NCBI GenBank assembly: GCA_963576785.1
Contig: OY756141.1
Coordinates: forward strand, 1,488,001 to 1,552,000
Direction of reading: 5' to 3'
Length of the DNA: 64,000 nt
From: Chlorophyllum brunneum
Lineage: Eukaryota; Basidiomycota; Agaricomycetes; Agaricales; Agaricaceae
Shown here: piece by piece, positions 11,819 through 24,600 of the stretch
Layout: each line of letters starts with the position of its first letter
Position numbering within the stretch: the stretch's first letter is position 1
Notes under the pieces: generated by a model
Told to the model about the DNA's origin: nothing
The model's input: the letters and a program-made list of their open reading frames with translations, nothing else
Databases searched by the model: none
Translations under genes and position numbers: made by a program

Positions 11819-13179
11819 TTAGAAACCTGTTGCAGCCAATCTTAGTACAATTTCACTTGGTGAAAAAATAAATGCACCATATTTATTTCCTGCCTCTTTA
11901 CGATTCCGCCTTCCTTCTGCAATCTTTTCCTCCAATGCCTCCCTGTTTTGATATGCATCTCTAAGCAGTGTAGATAGCTGGTGTCTTGATCTTGCAATCC
12001 CACTGAGCTTACTCGCCTGTGGGGTCATCCAATTAGTGCCACATCCCTAGAAGCCAGGAAAACACCCACATTGAACTTCATCTTGGGCTCTTCGGTAGGC
12101 CCAGTAGCACCCTTCGTTAATGCCTTCCTCTCTTCTCTCTCCTTGATCTCTACCTTGGCTTTTTCCATCTCCTTCATGGCATCGACTTCCGAGGCACCCT
12201 CATATCCTTCAAATCCTTTGATTGTACCTTTCTCTAGTCCACGCACGTAAGCATCATACTTGGTTTGCCACTTTTTTCTGAACTCCTCGTAGTATGTAGA
12301 GTCGTATGCTGCCAAGCTCCCAGATGGCAGTTGATAGTAGCCAGGGTACGGGTCTTGTGGAGTTGGTTCAGGTGGTTCAAATGTTGGGACTGATGGCGCA
12401 GCGGAAAGTGTTGGGAGGGAAAATGAAGAGCTGGCGGTGGATACAGCCTTTGAGCTTTCTGTGCAGAAGTTCAGTATACGGGATTTGAGCCATTTTCACT
12501 GGGTTGACAAACCTAATGAGAAGAAATCGACGGGTGGAGCGGCAGACGTCAACGGTGTTTTTGGTTTATCCTCCAACGATATATTCGCCTTGCCTTTGAC
12601 CAAGGACGGGGGTAGGAACGGTAATGGTACTCCGCCACTCGTCACCGTAGTTGACTTGGCTGGTTTGGCTGGCGTCGACAAGCCGGGTTTTCCATCGCCC
12701 TCCTCTTGCTCCTCATCCTCCTCGACGAACACTCTGCTCTGAGCTGGCGCAACAGTCGGTCGTGTGTTGAAGACCAGTCCAGGTCCTTTTCCCCCACCTA
12801 AAACACGCTCCGGTTGTGATGCAGTGGGCGCTTTCTGCTTGGGTGCTGGTAGCATAGTCAACAATGAGGAACCACCAGCTCCCGTTTTCTGTCGCTTTGC
12901 TGCGGGTCGTTCGGATTCTATGACATCCCTTTCTTCGTTATCATCTTTGGGGAGGGCAGGCAGTCCGATGGTGATCTTCCTTGGTGCGCGTTTCGTTGTC
13001 TTGGGTGGAGGTAGCGAGATTTTGGATGAGGATGAAGAATTGGTTGGTGGTGGTAAGTTAATTGTAGGCTTCGGTCCTGCAGATGCACGAGCAGCCGCAG
13101 GCTGCGCGTTGATAACCTTTTGTTTCTCATTTTCGCTTTCGCCTTCGCTGCCGCTGCCATAGCCGTCCAGTCCGAGCAT
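11819..13179 (-). CDS. PRCC: PRCC-family proline-rich protein (spliceosome-associated)
   Basis: The N-terminus MLGLDGYGSGSEGESENEKQ is the usual acidic Gly/Ser opening. A long low-complexity Pro/Ser/Lys part follows, containing KRAPRKITIGLPALP and a basic PAAKRQK patch that could import the protein to the nucleus, and then an acidic run. After an intron the conserved half reads PQDPYPGYYQLPSGSWAAYD, FRKKWQTKYDAYVRGLEKG and, near the end, SGIARSRHQLSTLLRDAYQN and REALEEKIAEGRRNRKEAG. The C-terminus is NKYGF if a 51-nt intron is removed, leaving an 8-nt terminal exon (11819-11826). That intron has no stop in frame, so retention would still give a protein with a 17-residue longer end. The human relative is known from translocation renal carcinoma and is linked to pre-mRNA splicing. 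Confidence 0.82.
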
Positions 13180-13520
13180 GGTGGGAGTTATAGATCAGGA
13201 GAATATAGGAGCACTGCTTGGAGTCCCACATATTCATTTCATGTAAGCAGTTTCCAACGCACATTACGATTATGCAGCTACGCCAACCAGTGTAAATGTC
13301 CAATTACCTGTTTACAACCCAGTTACAGATGTAGTAATGTCTATAAACGAATGATAAATGCGAGAGAGAGAGCGATATACGACGTCGTTTACAATAATTG
13401 TCAGAGATCGGTAGTAGTGGAGTCCATGCACGACAGAGCATGTTTTGTGCGAGGGCGGTGTAGTCCGTTGGTCTATAATAAGTATGCTTCCTAGAGTCCG
13501 TATAGTATTGTATAGGGTGA
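13180..13520. other. Intergenic between PRCC start and AGS1 stop
   Basis: This 341-bp interval holds the presumed PRCC promoter and the AGS1 3' untranslated region, both on the minus strand. Open frames crossing it are antisense continuations of PRCC shadows. A short GAGAGAGAG run lies near 13362. Nothing else is evident. Confidence 0.5.
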
Positions 13521-16500
13521 TCATGGCCGTGCTGTCAGAGATGGACGTCAGATAATAACCAGTACACCAAAGCGGTGAAGGTTACTCACAGAGTTGTTCT
13601 TTACGGTAGAACCAGAAGTAACCGAAAACAATGATTAGCTGACAAACAAGAGCAACCCAGAAGGGTGCAGATGCCATTGGGCTCCCTGAGAACACAAACC
13701 CGCTTAATGTATATTCCATGCTAATGCTGAGGTTGCTTACCCTTGATACCATCACTGAAATCCCACTTTGAGGCATCAGGGAATACAGTACCGGGGCCAA
13801 GGCGATTGGGGGCAGTTGCACGGGCGATCATGACACAAATCGAACCGATGACCTGTGCAAGCGCAAGCGTTGCGCAGACGTGTAGACGAGACAATGTCTG
13901 GAGCAGAATCATACCCAAGCCAACACCCTGAATGGCGTCTAGCACACCCAACCACAACCATAATGAGATGCCCAGGTAAGGGCCTCCTGAACCTGCCCAT
14001 GGAATGTAAAGCGCCAGCGACGAAGTACCCCATAACATTTGACACCATCGGGGGGCGCCCAATCCGACGGCGAAAACAGGGAGTAGCCAAGTATGGGTCT
14101 TGCTAAAGTGTGTGAGAATAAGCAGCATGATGGCCCAAACGAAGACAAAGAATGTGATAACAAGGAGTAGAATCTGCCACTTCGGTACGGGGACGCTCCA
14201 AAGGAAAGACCAATTGCGTCCGTAGGGCTAAAAGCTTCATTAGTGCAACACTCGGGATGAAAACTCAGAGAGCACTCACTCCGCTCAGCCAGTAGTCCCG
14301 TAAAATTTCAGAAGCGAGGAACCAAAGAACAAGCTTGCGACGGAAGAGGGTCTTGAGGAAGTGAGGAACTTTGGGAGGTGTTTGGCGATAGTATTCTGGT
14401 AGGCCGTAGAGCATAACATAGGCGAAGAGGAAGCTCATGCAGGCAAGGGGCCAGACAATTAAACAGATCCACCAAGGTGGAATATACCCGTCTGGTCGAC
14501 CATTGAGTGAAAATCCCCAGTACCATAGCGCGGCAACCCAAACTTGCTGAGAACCTTGAACAATACACGCTCGCATTGTCCAGACTTCAGTAGCGGCTCC
14601 CTGGGAACTTACCGGTAAGTAAGCAGTCAGATCAGACATTGAAAATTGCGCACCGCTTCTTCACCGAAGTTGAGGCCAAAGAACAAGAACCCAGCAGCAG
14701 AAGCAACAGCATACGCCCACGTTGCGGCACTCGCCAAGGTTCGGTGAGCAGGGACGAAGACAGAGCTAATCGAGGGCAGGCCAATCAAGAAGAAGGCAAG
14801 TCCGAAGAATATCCAGGGTAGTGAAAGGACGTAGATAGAGGGCTTCAAGCGGAACATAGGGTACCAAACTGCAGATGCGGCGAGGAAGACAGCACCTAGG
14901 ACATAGAGCTGGATGTCATCTTGCCAATTGCGACCTGTGAGTAGGGTAATCTGGAAACTCGTCGCGCTCAACATCTGGCCCAAAGCGATGACGATAGTGT
15001 ACAATGGCCATCCTTTTATTTCTCTCGACATGGCGATTTGCAAGCGGGTCATAGGAACAATATCAGGTTGAGGAGCATCGTTGTGCAGGGTTCCATCAAA
15101 GTCTGTGTGCGAGAACCCATGGGTGCTCGGAGCTAATCGAGATGAATGCTAGGATAATCAAGAAAGTGAAGTTGAACTCACAACCGGGACGGGAGTAGAC
15201 TGAAGGTGACGGAGTGCCCCAGACAGAATCACGCTGAGAAGACCTGATGCTGGCAGCGCTCGAGAGCTTGTCTTTTCGCACTTTGCCAAAGAATGCTTCT
15301 TCACTCTTCATGAGATACTTTTCGATCGATAGCTCACGCTCGGAATTCTTGGCGTCGAGCGTTTGTAATTTTTGAACAAACTCAGAAGCGACGCCACCAT
15401 CAGCGTCAGTGAACTGCGAGGACCAACGGGTCAGATACAGGACCTCACGCTGGACGAGAGGTACTTACCGAAGCAATGGCTTTGTTCAATGGCGAATTCG
15501 ACTTCTCCTCAACGATCGATGAGATAGATTCCACCGATGAGACCCTTGAGTGAGCACCGAAAGGTTTTGAAGGGCCAGGTGAAAGTCCACCCTCCAAAAA
15601 TGGATCAGGAGCGCTCTTTTGATCTTTCGCAATTGCTTTGTTTGCCCTCTCCAAAAAGTCTGTATAACCCTGGTTTGAAGAAGAATGGGTGCTGCCCCTT
15701 TGACTGAAGTAGTCCTCATCGCCAACAATTCGTGGCACCTGAGGGATTGAATCGTGGCTGCGTTGTGCAGGCGAGTTCATGTAGCTGTTCATGCTTCTGC
15801 TATCCCAGTCAGGTTGGTTGGGATAAGTTTGGGTGACGGGATTCCAATCATCCGTATCGGCCATAGGACGCAGTCCTGCGCCACCACCATCAATAGGTCT
15901 CCAGGCGTTGGTTCCAGAGACGTGCCGACTAGTAGTGATACTACGCTTGTGGAAATCCTCCATACGCTGGCGCCACTCGACGACAGGGAACCGCTGGACA
16001 GCTGAACGAGCACGGAGAATCGCACGCTCTTCTTCGTTGGACTTCAAAGCCATCTTGATTGTCTTTGTCAATTGTGAAAGCATGTGTGCAGTAGAGCTTG
16101 ATTCAACCGGGTACCACTGTGCACACGATCAGAAACTTCATCTTAAACGACCACGGCAAAACTCCACTCACCCAACCAGGCATGAGACCAAGACCACCCA
16201 AACGAGAACCAACACCAAGAGCACCCTTTCTTCCGAACTCAACAGCGACGAGACCGAATGGTTCATCACGAGAGGGAATCAAAGCAAAATCGGCACCACT
16301 GAATAGGTAAGGTGGCAACGCAGTGAACTCTGGTTTGGAGTAGACACGATCGGGGTACATTTCCATCAACCTGGCCAATTTTTCCGCAGCGAATCTTCCA
16401 TACAAATCAATAACTGGACCAACAGTGATCAACTGGATCGAAGGTCGTTTCTCTAGCCTACAATCGAATTAGTGAGACTCGGCTTCAGTCTCATTGCGAC

Positions 16501-19500
16501 GAAGGGAGAGACTCACAACGAAGGCATGACATCAGCAATCAGATCGACACCTTTCTGCTTCGACCACCGCCCAACGAACACGAACAAATCCGAATTAACA
16601 TCCTGCTTGATACCAGCCCACTCCTGCGCCTGCCTCTTCAACTCCGGCCTCGCAGCTTCAGCCTCCTGGTCAATCTGCACATCCTTTGCTCTCAGTGGTG
16701 TCTCATCCAAGGCCGCAATATCCGAAGGATCGGGATTAGGTAACGAATCAACATGCTTCAACGTCCAGAGTGCAGGATACCTCGCCCAACTACGTTTTCC
16801 ATACTTGTCCGACACACCGGCTACGCCGACACTCTTCTGATGCGCACTGATGAACGAAGCACCCGCATGCAACAAGTTGAACGTGTTCCCGAACTGAACA
16901 TACTTCGTGCAATGTTCCTTGCTGATGTTGAATGCCGAGCAGACTTCTTTCATCTCCTCCTTCGTTCGCAGTGGCCAAAGACCCTGGAACTCGGCATTAT
17001 GCAAGGACAGGCAGGTGGGAATGACCTTGGGAAGGAGATAGATAGGTGCTAGAGCACCGTGGTAGTCGTTGACGTGATAGATGTCAATGTCAGCGAAACG
17101 GCGGATAGTGGCCGCGATGGCTTGATTCCAAGTCGAATAGAAAATAGCAGAACTAAGATCGTCCATGCGAGCAGGGTACGGGTCAGACTTGGTCTGAGCA
17201 CGGAAGACGGGACTATCGAGAATGACATAGGTGATGTTGTCCAGCTGGTGAGTCTCGACTTCGATGAGGTATGGTTCGCTAAAGATGATAACCTCGATGG
17301 GCTCTGCGGGCTCTCCAGCAGGATAGTCGAGGTCCTTGACCTTAGGAACTACCCACACTAGATCGACATCTGTCATAGCCTTACCCATCAAACTCGACAT
17401 GACGCCAAGACCACCAATCTTGACCTTCAACTTCCAATCAATAACTTCGTACTCCAACGTCGCGATTAGCACCTTCCTCCGTTTGTTCTTATCTTCTGGC
17501 CATCCGATCATCTCTGTCGGTTGTTTATGACCAAAAATCTTCTCCGTCATCGGCGTACTGTCTTTCAGGTCTGTAGTTGATTTGTTTCCAAGAGCTCCGA
17601 GAATAGGGAAATAGCTTGTATGGCTCTTCGTCTTGACACCATATTGATTGTGCTTGATTCCGTAGAAAGTCCACATGAAGATGAGAACAGCAAGGGTACC
17701 AGTGATGAGGGGTATCGAGAGAAGGAGGGAATACATGATAGCACCAACAGCGGCTTGACCACGAGGTTCTAAAGACCAAGTCATGGTGGCGTCATCAATA
17801 AGGAGTGACCAAGCGAGATGCGGTTTGGGGGGAGCGGACATATTGAGGTAGTTCGGAGCGACGCTGTTCGGCGGGAGACGGTCCAAGACTCCATCACCGT
17901 CAGTATCACCATAAAAGAAATCGTCGTAACCCCAAACGTTAACTTGGACAAACGTCGGCCAGGAAGCCATGAGCTCGATCTCCCACTTGCCGTCTTGGTT
18001 CAGCTCCATCTTGGAGGGCAGACCTTGATCGAAACCCCAGCTGTTGTAGGGGCCACGAATTAGGAGTTGAGGCATCCGACGTTGAGGACCACTGAATTGT
18101 GCATCTGCGTGAACGACAGCAGCAACAGAGAGTGTGGCCTCACTCCAGTCTGGTCAACTTGTCAACCGAACGCATCAAAGGAGCCAAGAGCGGTGTCTAC
18201 TCACATTGCATCACGATATGGGCGCCATCCCAGAAATTTTCGGAGTTCTGGAAGACCGAGGATTCTATAGTAGTGGTGTCCTCCCAGTTCTTCCACTGCG
18301 TCCAGTTCTTCCCAAAGTTCCATGAATATCGGAACATGTCAGCGCCAAAGGCCTTATGCTCAAAGGTATATTGACCATTGGAAAACTTGAATGAGTTGTC
18401 TTTATCATAATCGTTCTCCGGGAAGACCATGACATTGTTACTGGCACCTTTGCGCAACAGAAGATGATCTTTTGCCTGTTAAAATAAGGAGTGAACATCA
18501 ATTTCCACAAAGGAATATTTTGATAACAGGACTTACGCCAGTGGTTGCGTTACCGCCTTGTGCAGGTGCATGATCGACCGTGAGCGTCAAAACACCATCC
18601 GGGAAATCCGTCAACGTCGCAGACCAAGACCAGGCCGAAACCTCGGCACCAACGATTTTGGCGGGATCGGGATTTGACACAGCTCCACACTTCACATTCC
18701 CAATCGTTGGTTGACCACCTTTTCCTGAGGAGGTTACGTTGAGAGAAATACTCTGGGTAACACCCTGGCAGTCCATGGGAACATTGAATTCAAGTGTAAC
18801 ATCGACTGTAGTTGCATTCGTGTCGCCAGCGTTAGCCAAGACGCGGTGGTCATGACCTGGAATGAATTTAGTGATGGCAGGAAGGTGAGCGACCCATTGT
18901 TCTATCGGAACGAGAGCCTTGAAGCCGTAGGGGTCCATAGCGACGCTTCCGAGGCAACCAAACCATGGTGCTTTGCTGTCGTTGTTGAAGGAGGACAATG
19001 ACTCCTCAAGGGAATAGGTCTCATAAGGAGGGAATAAGTTGCGAACGACAACATCGGATGTATAAGGTGACGAAATCCACAAGTCCTCTTTGCAGTTGAA
19101 GCTCCAAGTCTTGGTTGTGTTCTCATTAGTGAAGAGCAGCCAAATTTGGTCGTTGAATGTTCCGTTCAGACTTTGGCCAGGAAGTGCAGAACGTGAGACG
19201 GACCACAAACCCATTTCCGTCTGAGTCTTGTTGGATCCGGGCCGTTCAATGCGATATGTCCAGTTTCCACGCTGGACAAGGTTAAAACCGTCTTGAAGGG
19301 CACCATACACCTCTCGTAAACGATAAAAGTGGGTCATCACCCGCCGCGTATCAGTAGTGGGGTCAAAATGGTCGAGCGCGTTCCAGTCATCATAGCAACC
19401 AAAGAGAGACTTCTCCAAGGGCATATTGAAGTATTGTTCGGAGCCGAGAGTATAGCAACCGTGGCGTTTCCATGCAAGATTACTGGTCATTGCCTGCCGA

Positions 19501-21357
19501 CTGTTGGAAGGGTCAACCGACGAACCCATTTCTTGTCGGTGCCAGACTTACCCGTAGAGATAGTTAGAAGCACCATTGTCGAACAGGTAGAAGTTTTGTT
19601 CTTCACCGTAGTAGAGCTTTGATCGATTGAGCAACAGTTTCAGACTAAGGACGAAAAAAGCTCACCAAAGGAATTCCAGGCATGACCAACGTGGTGGCGA
19701 ATGTTGCTAGGACGCTTCTCTGTGTCCCATTCTCTAAACTTGGCCAGCGAAAGACATCAAAGTTGCTCGTCCCAAGCATGTGACGGGGATCCACGATGCC
19801 ACTTCGGGGGTTGAGGAAGTCATTGTTGACGAACATCTGGTTCCAGGCTGTGACAAAGTTGATATCGATATCGTAGGCCACCTGGAGATTACCGTCCATG
19901 CCGAGGAAACGCGAAAGTGAACGATAGATTGAGTAATGGAAAGCTGCGGCGTCGAGACCATTGAGAGGAGCCTCGCGAAGAAAGTATTGATTCTGATCTG
20001 CGGTGATGTTGGCAGCTGCGAGGAAGCCCGGAGGAAGTTGAGTTGGTGTGCGGCCACGACCACTGATATGAAACAGTCAAGAACAATGCGTGGAATGATA
20101 AATGATGGAGTTACATATATAGAGAGCCGAAAGTGTCACCGCCAGTGATCTCACCGGGAATGAAGAAGTTTGTTTTATTGAGGCGTGCGGCGCATTCGCG
20201 GGTGCTTGAGGCCCAGGTGGCTAGAGCATCGACAGTGACTTGAGTGGCTTTGTCTACACGAATGGCATCAATGTCGAGGGCTTTGATAGCCATGCAAGAG
20301 AAAACTTTGATCCTATCCATGACGTCCGGGCGCCATTCACGAAGACGATCCTGGACAGAGGCAAACTTGGAAAGCTGGCGCTGCCAGTCGGGGTGAACAC
20401 CAAAAGCTTCCATGTCACCATACTGATCAAAGTCGGAGGTCATACAGCCATTTGCGTCCACGTTTACCAGGGTTCCAGAGTCCTCCCAGAACTTGGGCAT
20501 CTTGCAGGAGGAGTTGCGGTCATTGCGTATCTGTAATAAGGGCGCAGAATGAAGGGATATGGATGGGGGCGATATGAAGAATAAGCTCACGGTAAAGTCA
20601 CGGTACTCGGTGAAGTTCCATGGCATGTAGTTGGGCCTTTTCCACATTGTGTTGTACTCGTTGAGGCTAAAAGGAGTGCTGGTGTTGAGATGTCTATACA
20701 GGTTCAGGTGGTGAGTGGGCGGGAGAGATGATGGATGAGTTTGTGACAGACCCTTCGTAAGCGATGAGGTCGGACATGGTGCCAACGGTGAAATCAGCCA
20801 TGAAATACATGCCACGGGCGTGAATTTCGTCGATCAAGTGGCGCCAGTCGTTTATCGTTCCCCAATGTGGATCAAGGACACTGAAGTCGAGGGGCGAGTA
20901 ACCTAATGGGGTGTTAGGGGGAGGGAAGGAAAAGGAGGTGGGCAGACTGACTGTCGGCCTGCCATAGCATGTTCAGGAAAGGAGTGCCGGACATGAAGAC
21001 AACCTTGATGCCCATACCCTGGAGATAGTCCAAACGCTTTTCCAAACCCCTGAGGTCGCCTCCATAGCGGAGCTGAGTTTCACGATAGTCTGATTCAAAG
21101 GGAGTGCCGAAGAAGTCGTTGTTGGTGGGGTCACCATCGGCGAATTTGTCTGGGAGAATAGTGTATGTCGGGAGGGCACGCCAGTTGGGAGGAGAGGGGA
21201 AATAGGTTGCGCCAGGACGCTCGGCATCGTATTCGAGGACGGATTTTGCGTGTTGGTTGACGTTGAGGTTATAGTCGACGAGATCCTGGCGCCATGGGGA
21301 AGGGGCGACGGGGTGAACGAGGAGGAAAAGGGCGGTGAGTGCGGGCAGAAGCCGCAT
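13521..21357 (-). CDS. AGS1: Cell wall alpha-1,3-glucan synthase (GH13 - TM - GT5 - multi-TM)
   Basis: A 7.8-kb multi-exon gene. It starts [20 protein letters not shown], a signal peptide. An extracellular GH13-like domain (about 21290-19500) has [45 protein letters not shown] and [11 protein letters not shown] beta-rich region follows to 17800, then a transmembrane helix ([20 protein letters not shown], about 17660-17740). The cytosolic GT5 synthase part (about 17560-16110) has [17 protein letters not shown] (ADP/UDP-glucose loop), [19 protein letters not shown] and [20 protein letters not shown] Ser-rich linker (16080-15150) leads to a block of C-terminal membrane helices (about 15010-13590). 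The last coding exon is 11 nt (13521-13531), giving the end KEQLSRP. The enzyme makes wall alpha-1,3-glucan at the plasma membrane. It shares a promoter with STE11. Confidence 0.95.
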
Positions 21358-21485
21358 GGAGAGGGAGGGGAGGGAGGAAGGAATGATAGAGAACAGGGAA
21401 AGAGGGCTAGCTGACTTTTGAGCAGACGGGTGACAGGCTGGGCAGTCACGTCGGCATGTCTCGCCGGCCGTCCAGCGTGTGGCAG

Positions 21486-21579
21486 GTGATGGTTGCAAAT
21501 ATTTAAAATAATAGCAGTGATGGTTGTAAATATTTTAAAATAATAACAGTGATGGTTGTAAATATTCAAAATAATAGCA
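21486..21579. repeat. Tandem repeat, three copies of 31-32 bp, in the AGS1/STE11 divergent promoter
   Basis: Copies lie at 21486-21516 (31 bp), 21517-21548 (32 bp) and 21549-21579 (31 bp). Each begins GTGATGGTTG and ends AAAATAATA(G/A)CA; the copies differ by a few substitutions and one T insertion. The array sits 129 bp upstream of the AGS1 ATG and 75 bp upstream of the STE11 ATG, so it lies inside the 296-bp shared intergenic region. It could be a recent local duplication of a regulatory site, or lie in 5' leader sequence; no transcript data are available here. Confidence 0.9.
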
Positions 21580-21653
21580 AATCCGCTGTTATCTCCTGCG
21601 CGCTGCCGGGCTCAGCGCTGCCCCCCGCTCGCTGCCATCCACAGCGCCGGCCC

Positions 21654-24600
21654 ATGGCCGCACTCACCGCCAACGCCTTCTACGCCCCCGACGACTCCCC
21701 TCCAAAGCCTTCATCCCCCGTCACCCCAACAGCCCAGTACATTGGCCCTCAGCAGACACTCGTCGCACGCTCCTTCATAAATCTCAACCCAGAAGTCAGG
21801 GGCCAGCACGCCCCCTTCCCCATCACCCCCGCCTCCGCCTCTCCCAGCGGCACGCTCGAACCCCCTGCGGGAACTTCTTTCGCCGATTTTCTCAAGACAT
21901 GGTCCGACAGCCAGACTGCACGATGGCTAGCAGAATGCAAGTGCTCCCACCATGCCGAGACCTTCAAGGCCAACGACATCCGAGGAGACATTCTTCTCGA
22001 GCTGGACCACGCTACCCTGAAAGAAATGGGTATCCCGAGTGTCGGAGACAGATTGCGCATGCTGAACGCCGTCAAGAATCTCAGGCAGCGCGCCGCCAAT
22101 CGCTCCCCCACACCCGCCCCAGCTCGACATACCGAAACCAGCCCCGCCAATCAGCCAAAGACCGACGGCCCTCCCACTTCACGCCCCCACACCAAACGGC
22201 CTGCACCCTTGAGACTTAATGGCACGCATGGCCAAAACGATTTGCCCGCCATCGCACGCGAGCAGCCCCCCGATTCCGCGAGAACCAACATCGGTCCTGG
22301 TCTTCGCCCTCTCCCCCAGCCAGGCCAGCAGCAATCTCTGGCTCTTTCCTTCAATCCTCCCAACACACCCAGCCATCCTCGATCTCAGCTTCCTCCACTT
22401 CCACCCCCTCGTGGAGGTCCACCACCTCTTCCTCCCACTCGTCGTCCTGGACAGTGGGTAACCACACCCACCCAAGACGCCCCTCCAAGCTACACTTCCG
22501 GAAGCCTTCCTCCCGCTCCCCAGCAAAACCAACTGCTTACACCCTCATCGAACAACTGGCCCGGATCCTACCACTCCCCTCCTCAGGTTAACGCAGGTGG
22601 CAAGATCCCCTCTCGTTCTACCTCCCCCCTTCCAGCTCGCGGAATTCGACCAAGTGCAAACAATCCAGTGCATGGGCGTAATGGCTCGGGTTCCCTTGTT
22701 TCACCCAACACAACCAGCAGTCCCTTGAACAAGCTGCCTCCGAGACCTTCAACGACTGGCACCAATGTTCACCCATACGCAAACCCTCAAGCCACTTCAC
22801 TTCAGCCACCAGCAATTTACCCAACGCACAGTCTTTCCCCCATCGACGAACAATTTAACACATCACAACCTACCCCAAGCAATTCTTCGCCATCTTCGCA
22901 GTATCCCTCTAGCCGCGGACCCTTCCATACTAACAGCGCCTCTAGCAGCGGGCAGCCCCCTTCCTTGGACGAGATCAGGCGCAAACTCGTCAAATTTGTG
23001 TTACCTGATGAAGGCCTTACGTACACCATCGACGTCGTGACATGTACAGGTGGTGTTGAGGTCTTTGAGAAGGTTCTCAAGAAGTTTGGCAAGGGCGGGT
23101 CGAGAGCTGCCGATGGGGATACACCATTGGAGTGTGCAGTCACCCCTCAAGGTGGACTTACTGTCGATGGATGGGGTGTCTATCTCGACTTTGGTCAGCA
23201 AGATGGGCCTGGTAAGTTCCTATCCATTGAATTTACATTTTTGCTCAAAGTGCGCACAGGCGAACCGCTGACCGAAGCAGAATTGATGTCAATATGCCAT
23301 GCCCCCCCGGATCACCCAACTCGTGAGCATGGTCTCGTTTTGCGTAGGACCAAAGTCCCCCGTCGTATCGACAGCCCTTCACGCCTCAACACTCCTTCGT
23401 CCAGCAAAACCACCAAACGTGCGAGCTCAATCAGCATTCTCAGCTCCCTCGGTGTTCGCGATCCCGAACGCGCACTGGACCCTCCCTCACCTACATCTGC
23501 TTCAGGTCGTCTAAGCCCTGCAGCACTAAGCGCCACAGCCAAACGCCCTTCTAAATTACGCCACTTCTTCGGTCAACGTCCACCTAGCGAACTCATCACC
23601 AACCATCTTCCCGAATACTTCCCCAACACCGAGAAGAAAATTCTCGAGCGGACGGCGAGGCATAGTATGATGCTTAAAGCGAAGAGGGAGAGCTATACGT
23701 CTATGAGTAATCAACCCCCTCCGTCGAGGTTTAGTGTCAGCACGAGAGGGTCGACGTCACCCTCTCGGACTTCATTATCGTCTAATCCGCCTCCACCTGT
23801 GCCGGATAAGCTCGACCAGGGAGAGGATTTGCCAAGGATGTCATTGTCTACGGAGGACGGTCGATCGATCGATTTGCACCCCGACGATTCAACGGCTTTA
23901 TCAACGACCTCGGTTGGACCATCGGAATCGAGTGGGAAACCCCTGTTACCACCTATACCATTCCCAACGGAATCGCTCTCAGAGGTCATTGAAGGAGTTG
24001 CACGGAGGAGAATGTCGAGGACAGTATCGACATCATCGAGAAGGATGAGTTATATGACAGAATTAAGGGGTAGGAAGGACAGATCTGATACCGCGAGCTT
24101 GATGACTGTGGACGAGATTACTGCGGAAGTGGAGAGTAGGAGAGCGAGTAGTACAATTGACAGAGGGTCGGAGATAGATGACTGGACAAAGGTAGATGTG
24201 GAGGAGACCCCCGATGCCCCAGTAGATGAGAAAGACGTTGTGGCAGAACAGGAAGAGGAGGAGGACAGTGAAGAGAGCGAGGATGAGGATGAGGATGTAG
24301 ACGACGAAGAGGGAGTTACGCTTAACGGGGAGGATGATGATATACCCAAAGGTGTGGAGACAAAATTTAAGTGTGAGTGTTGCTCCCGAATGCTCGCTGA
24401 TCGGAATACTGAATGCACCCCTAGCCAACAAATGGATCAAAGGTGCTCTCATCGGTGCTGGATCGTTTGGAAAAGTTTATCTCGGAATGGATGCATCTAA
24501 TGGTCTGCTCATGGCTGTGAAGCAAGTCGAATTGCCTACTGGTTCTCTCCCCAACCAGGAACGCAAGAAGAGCATGTTGAATGCCCTTGAACGTGAGATT

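Noticed and set aside
21549..21653. Extended STE11 N-terminus starting in the third promoter repeat
   Set aside because: It starts with GTG or an ATG inside the repeat, with no family resemblance; the ATG at 21654 is the better start.
22151..23542. Several long minus-strand frames opposite STE11
   Set aside because: They follow the codon composition of the Pro/Ser-rich STE11 linker and have no motifs of their own.
24050..24452. Hydrophobic or Ser-rich minus-strand frames opposite STE11
   Set aside because: They are complements of the acidic [14 protein letters not shown] stretch of STE11.
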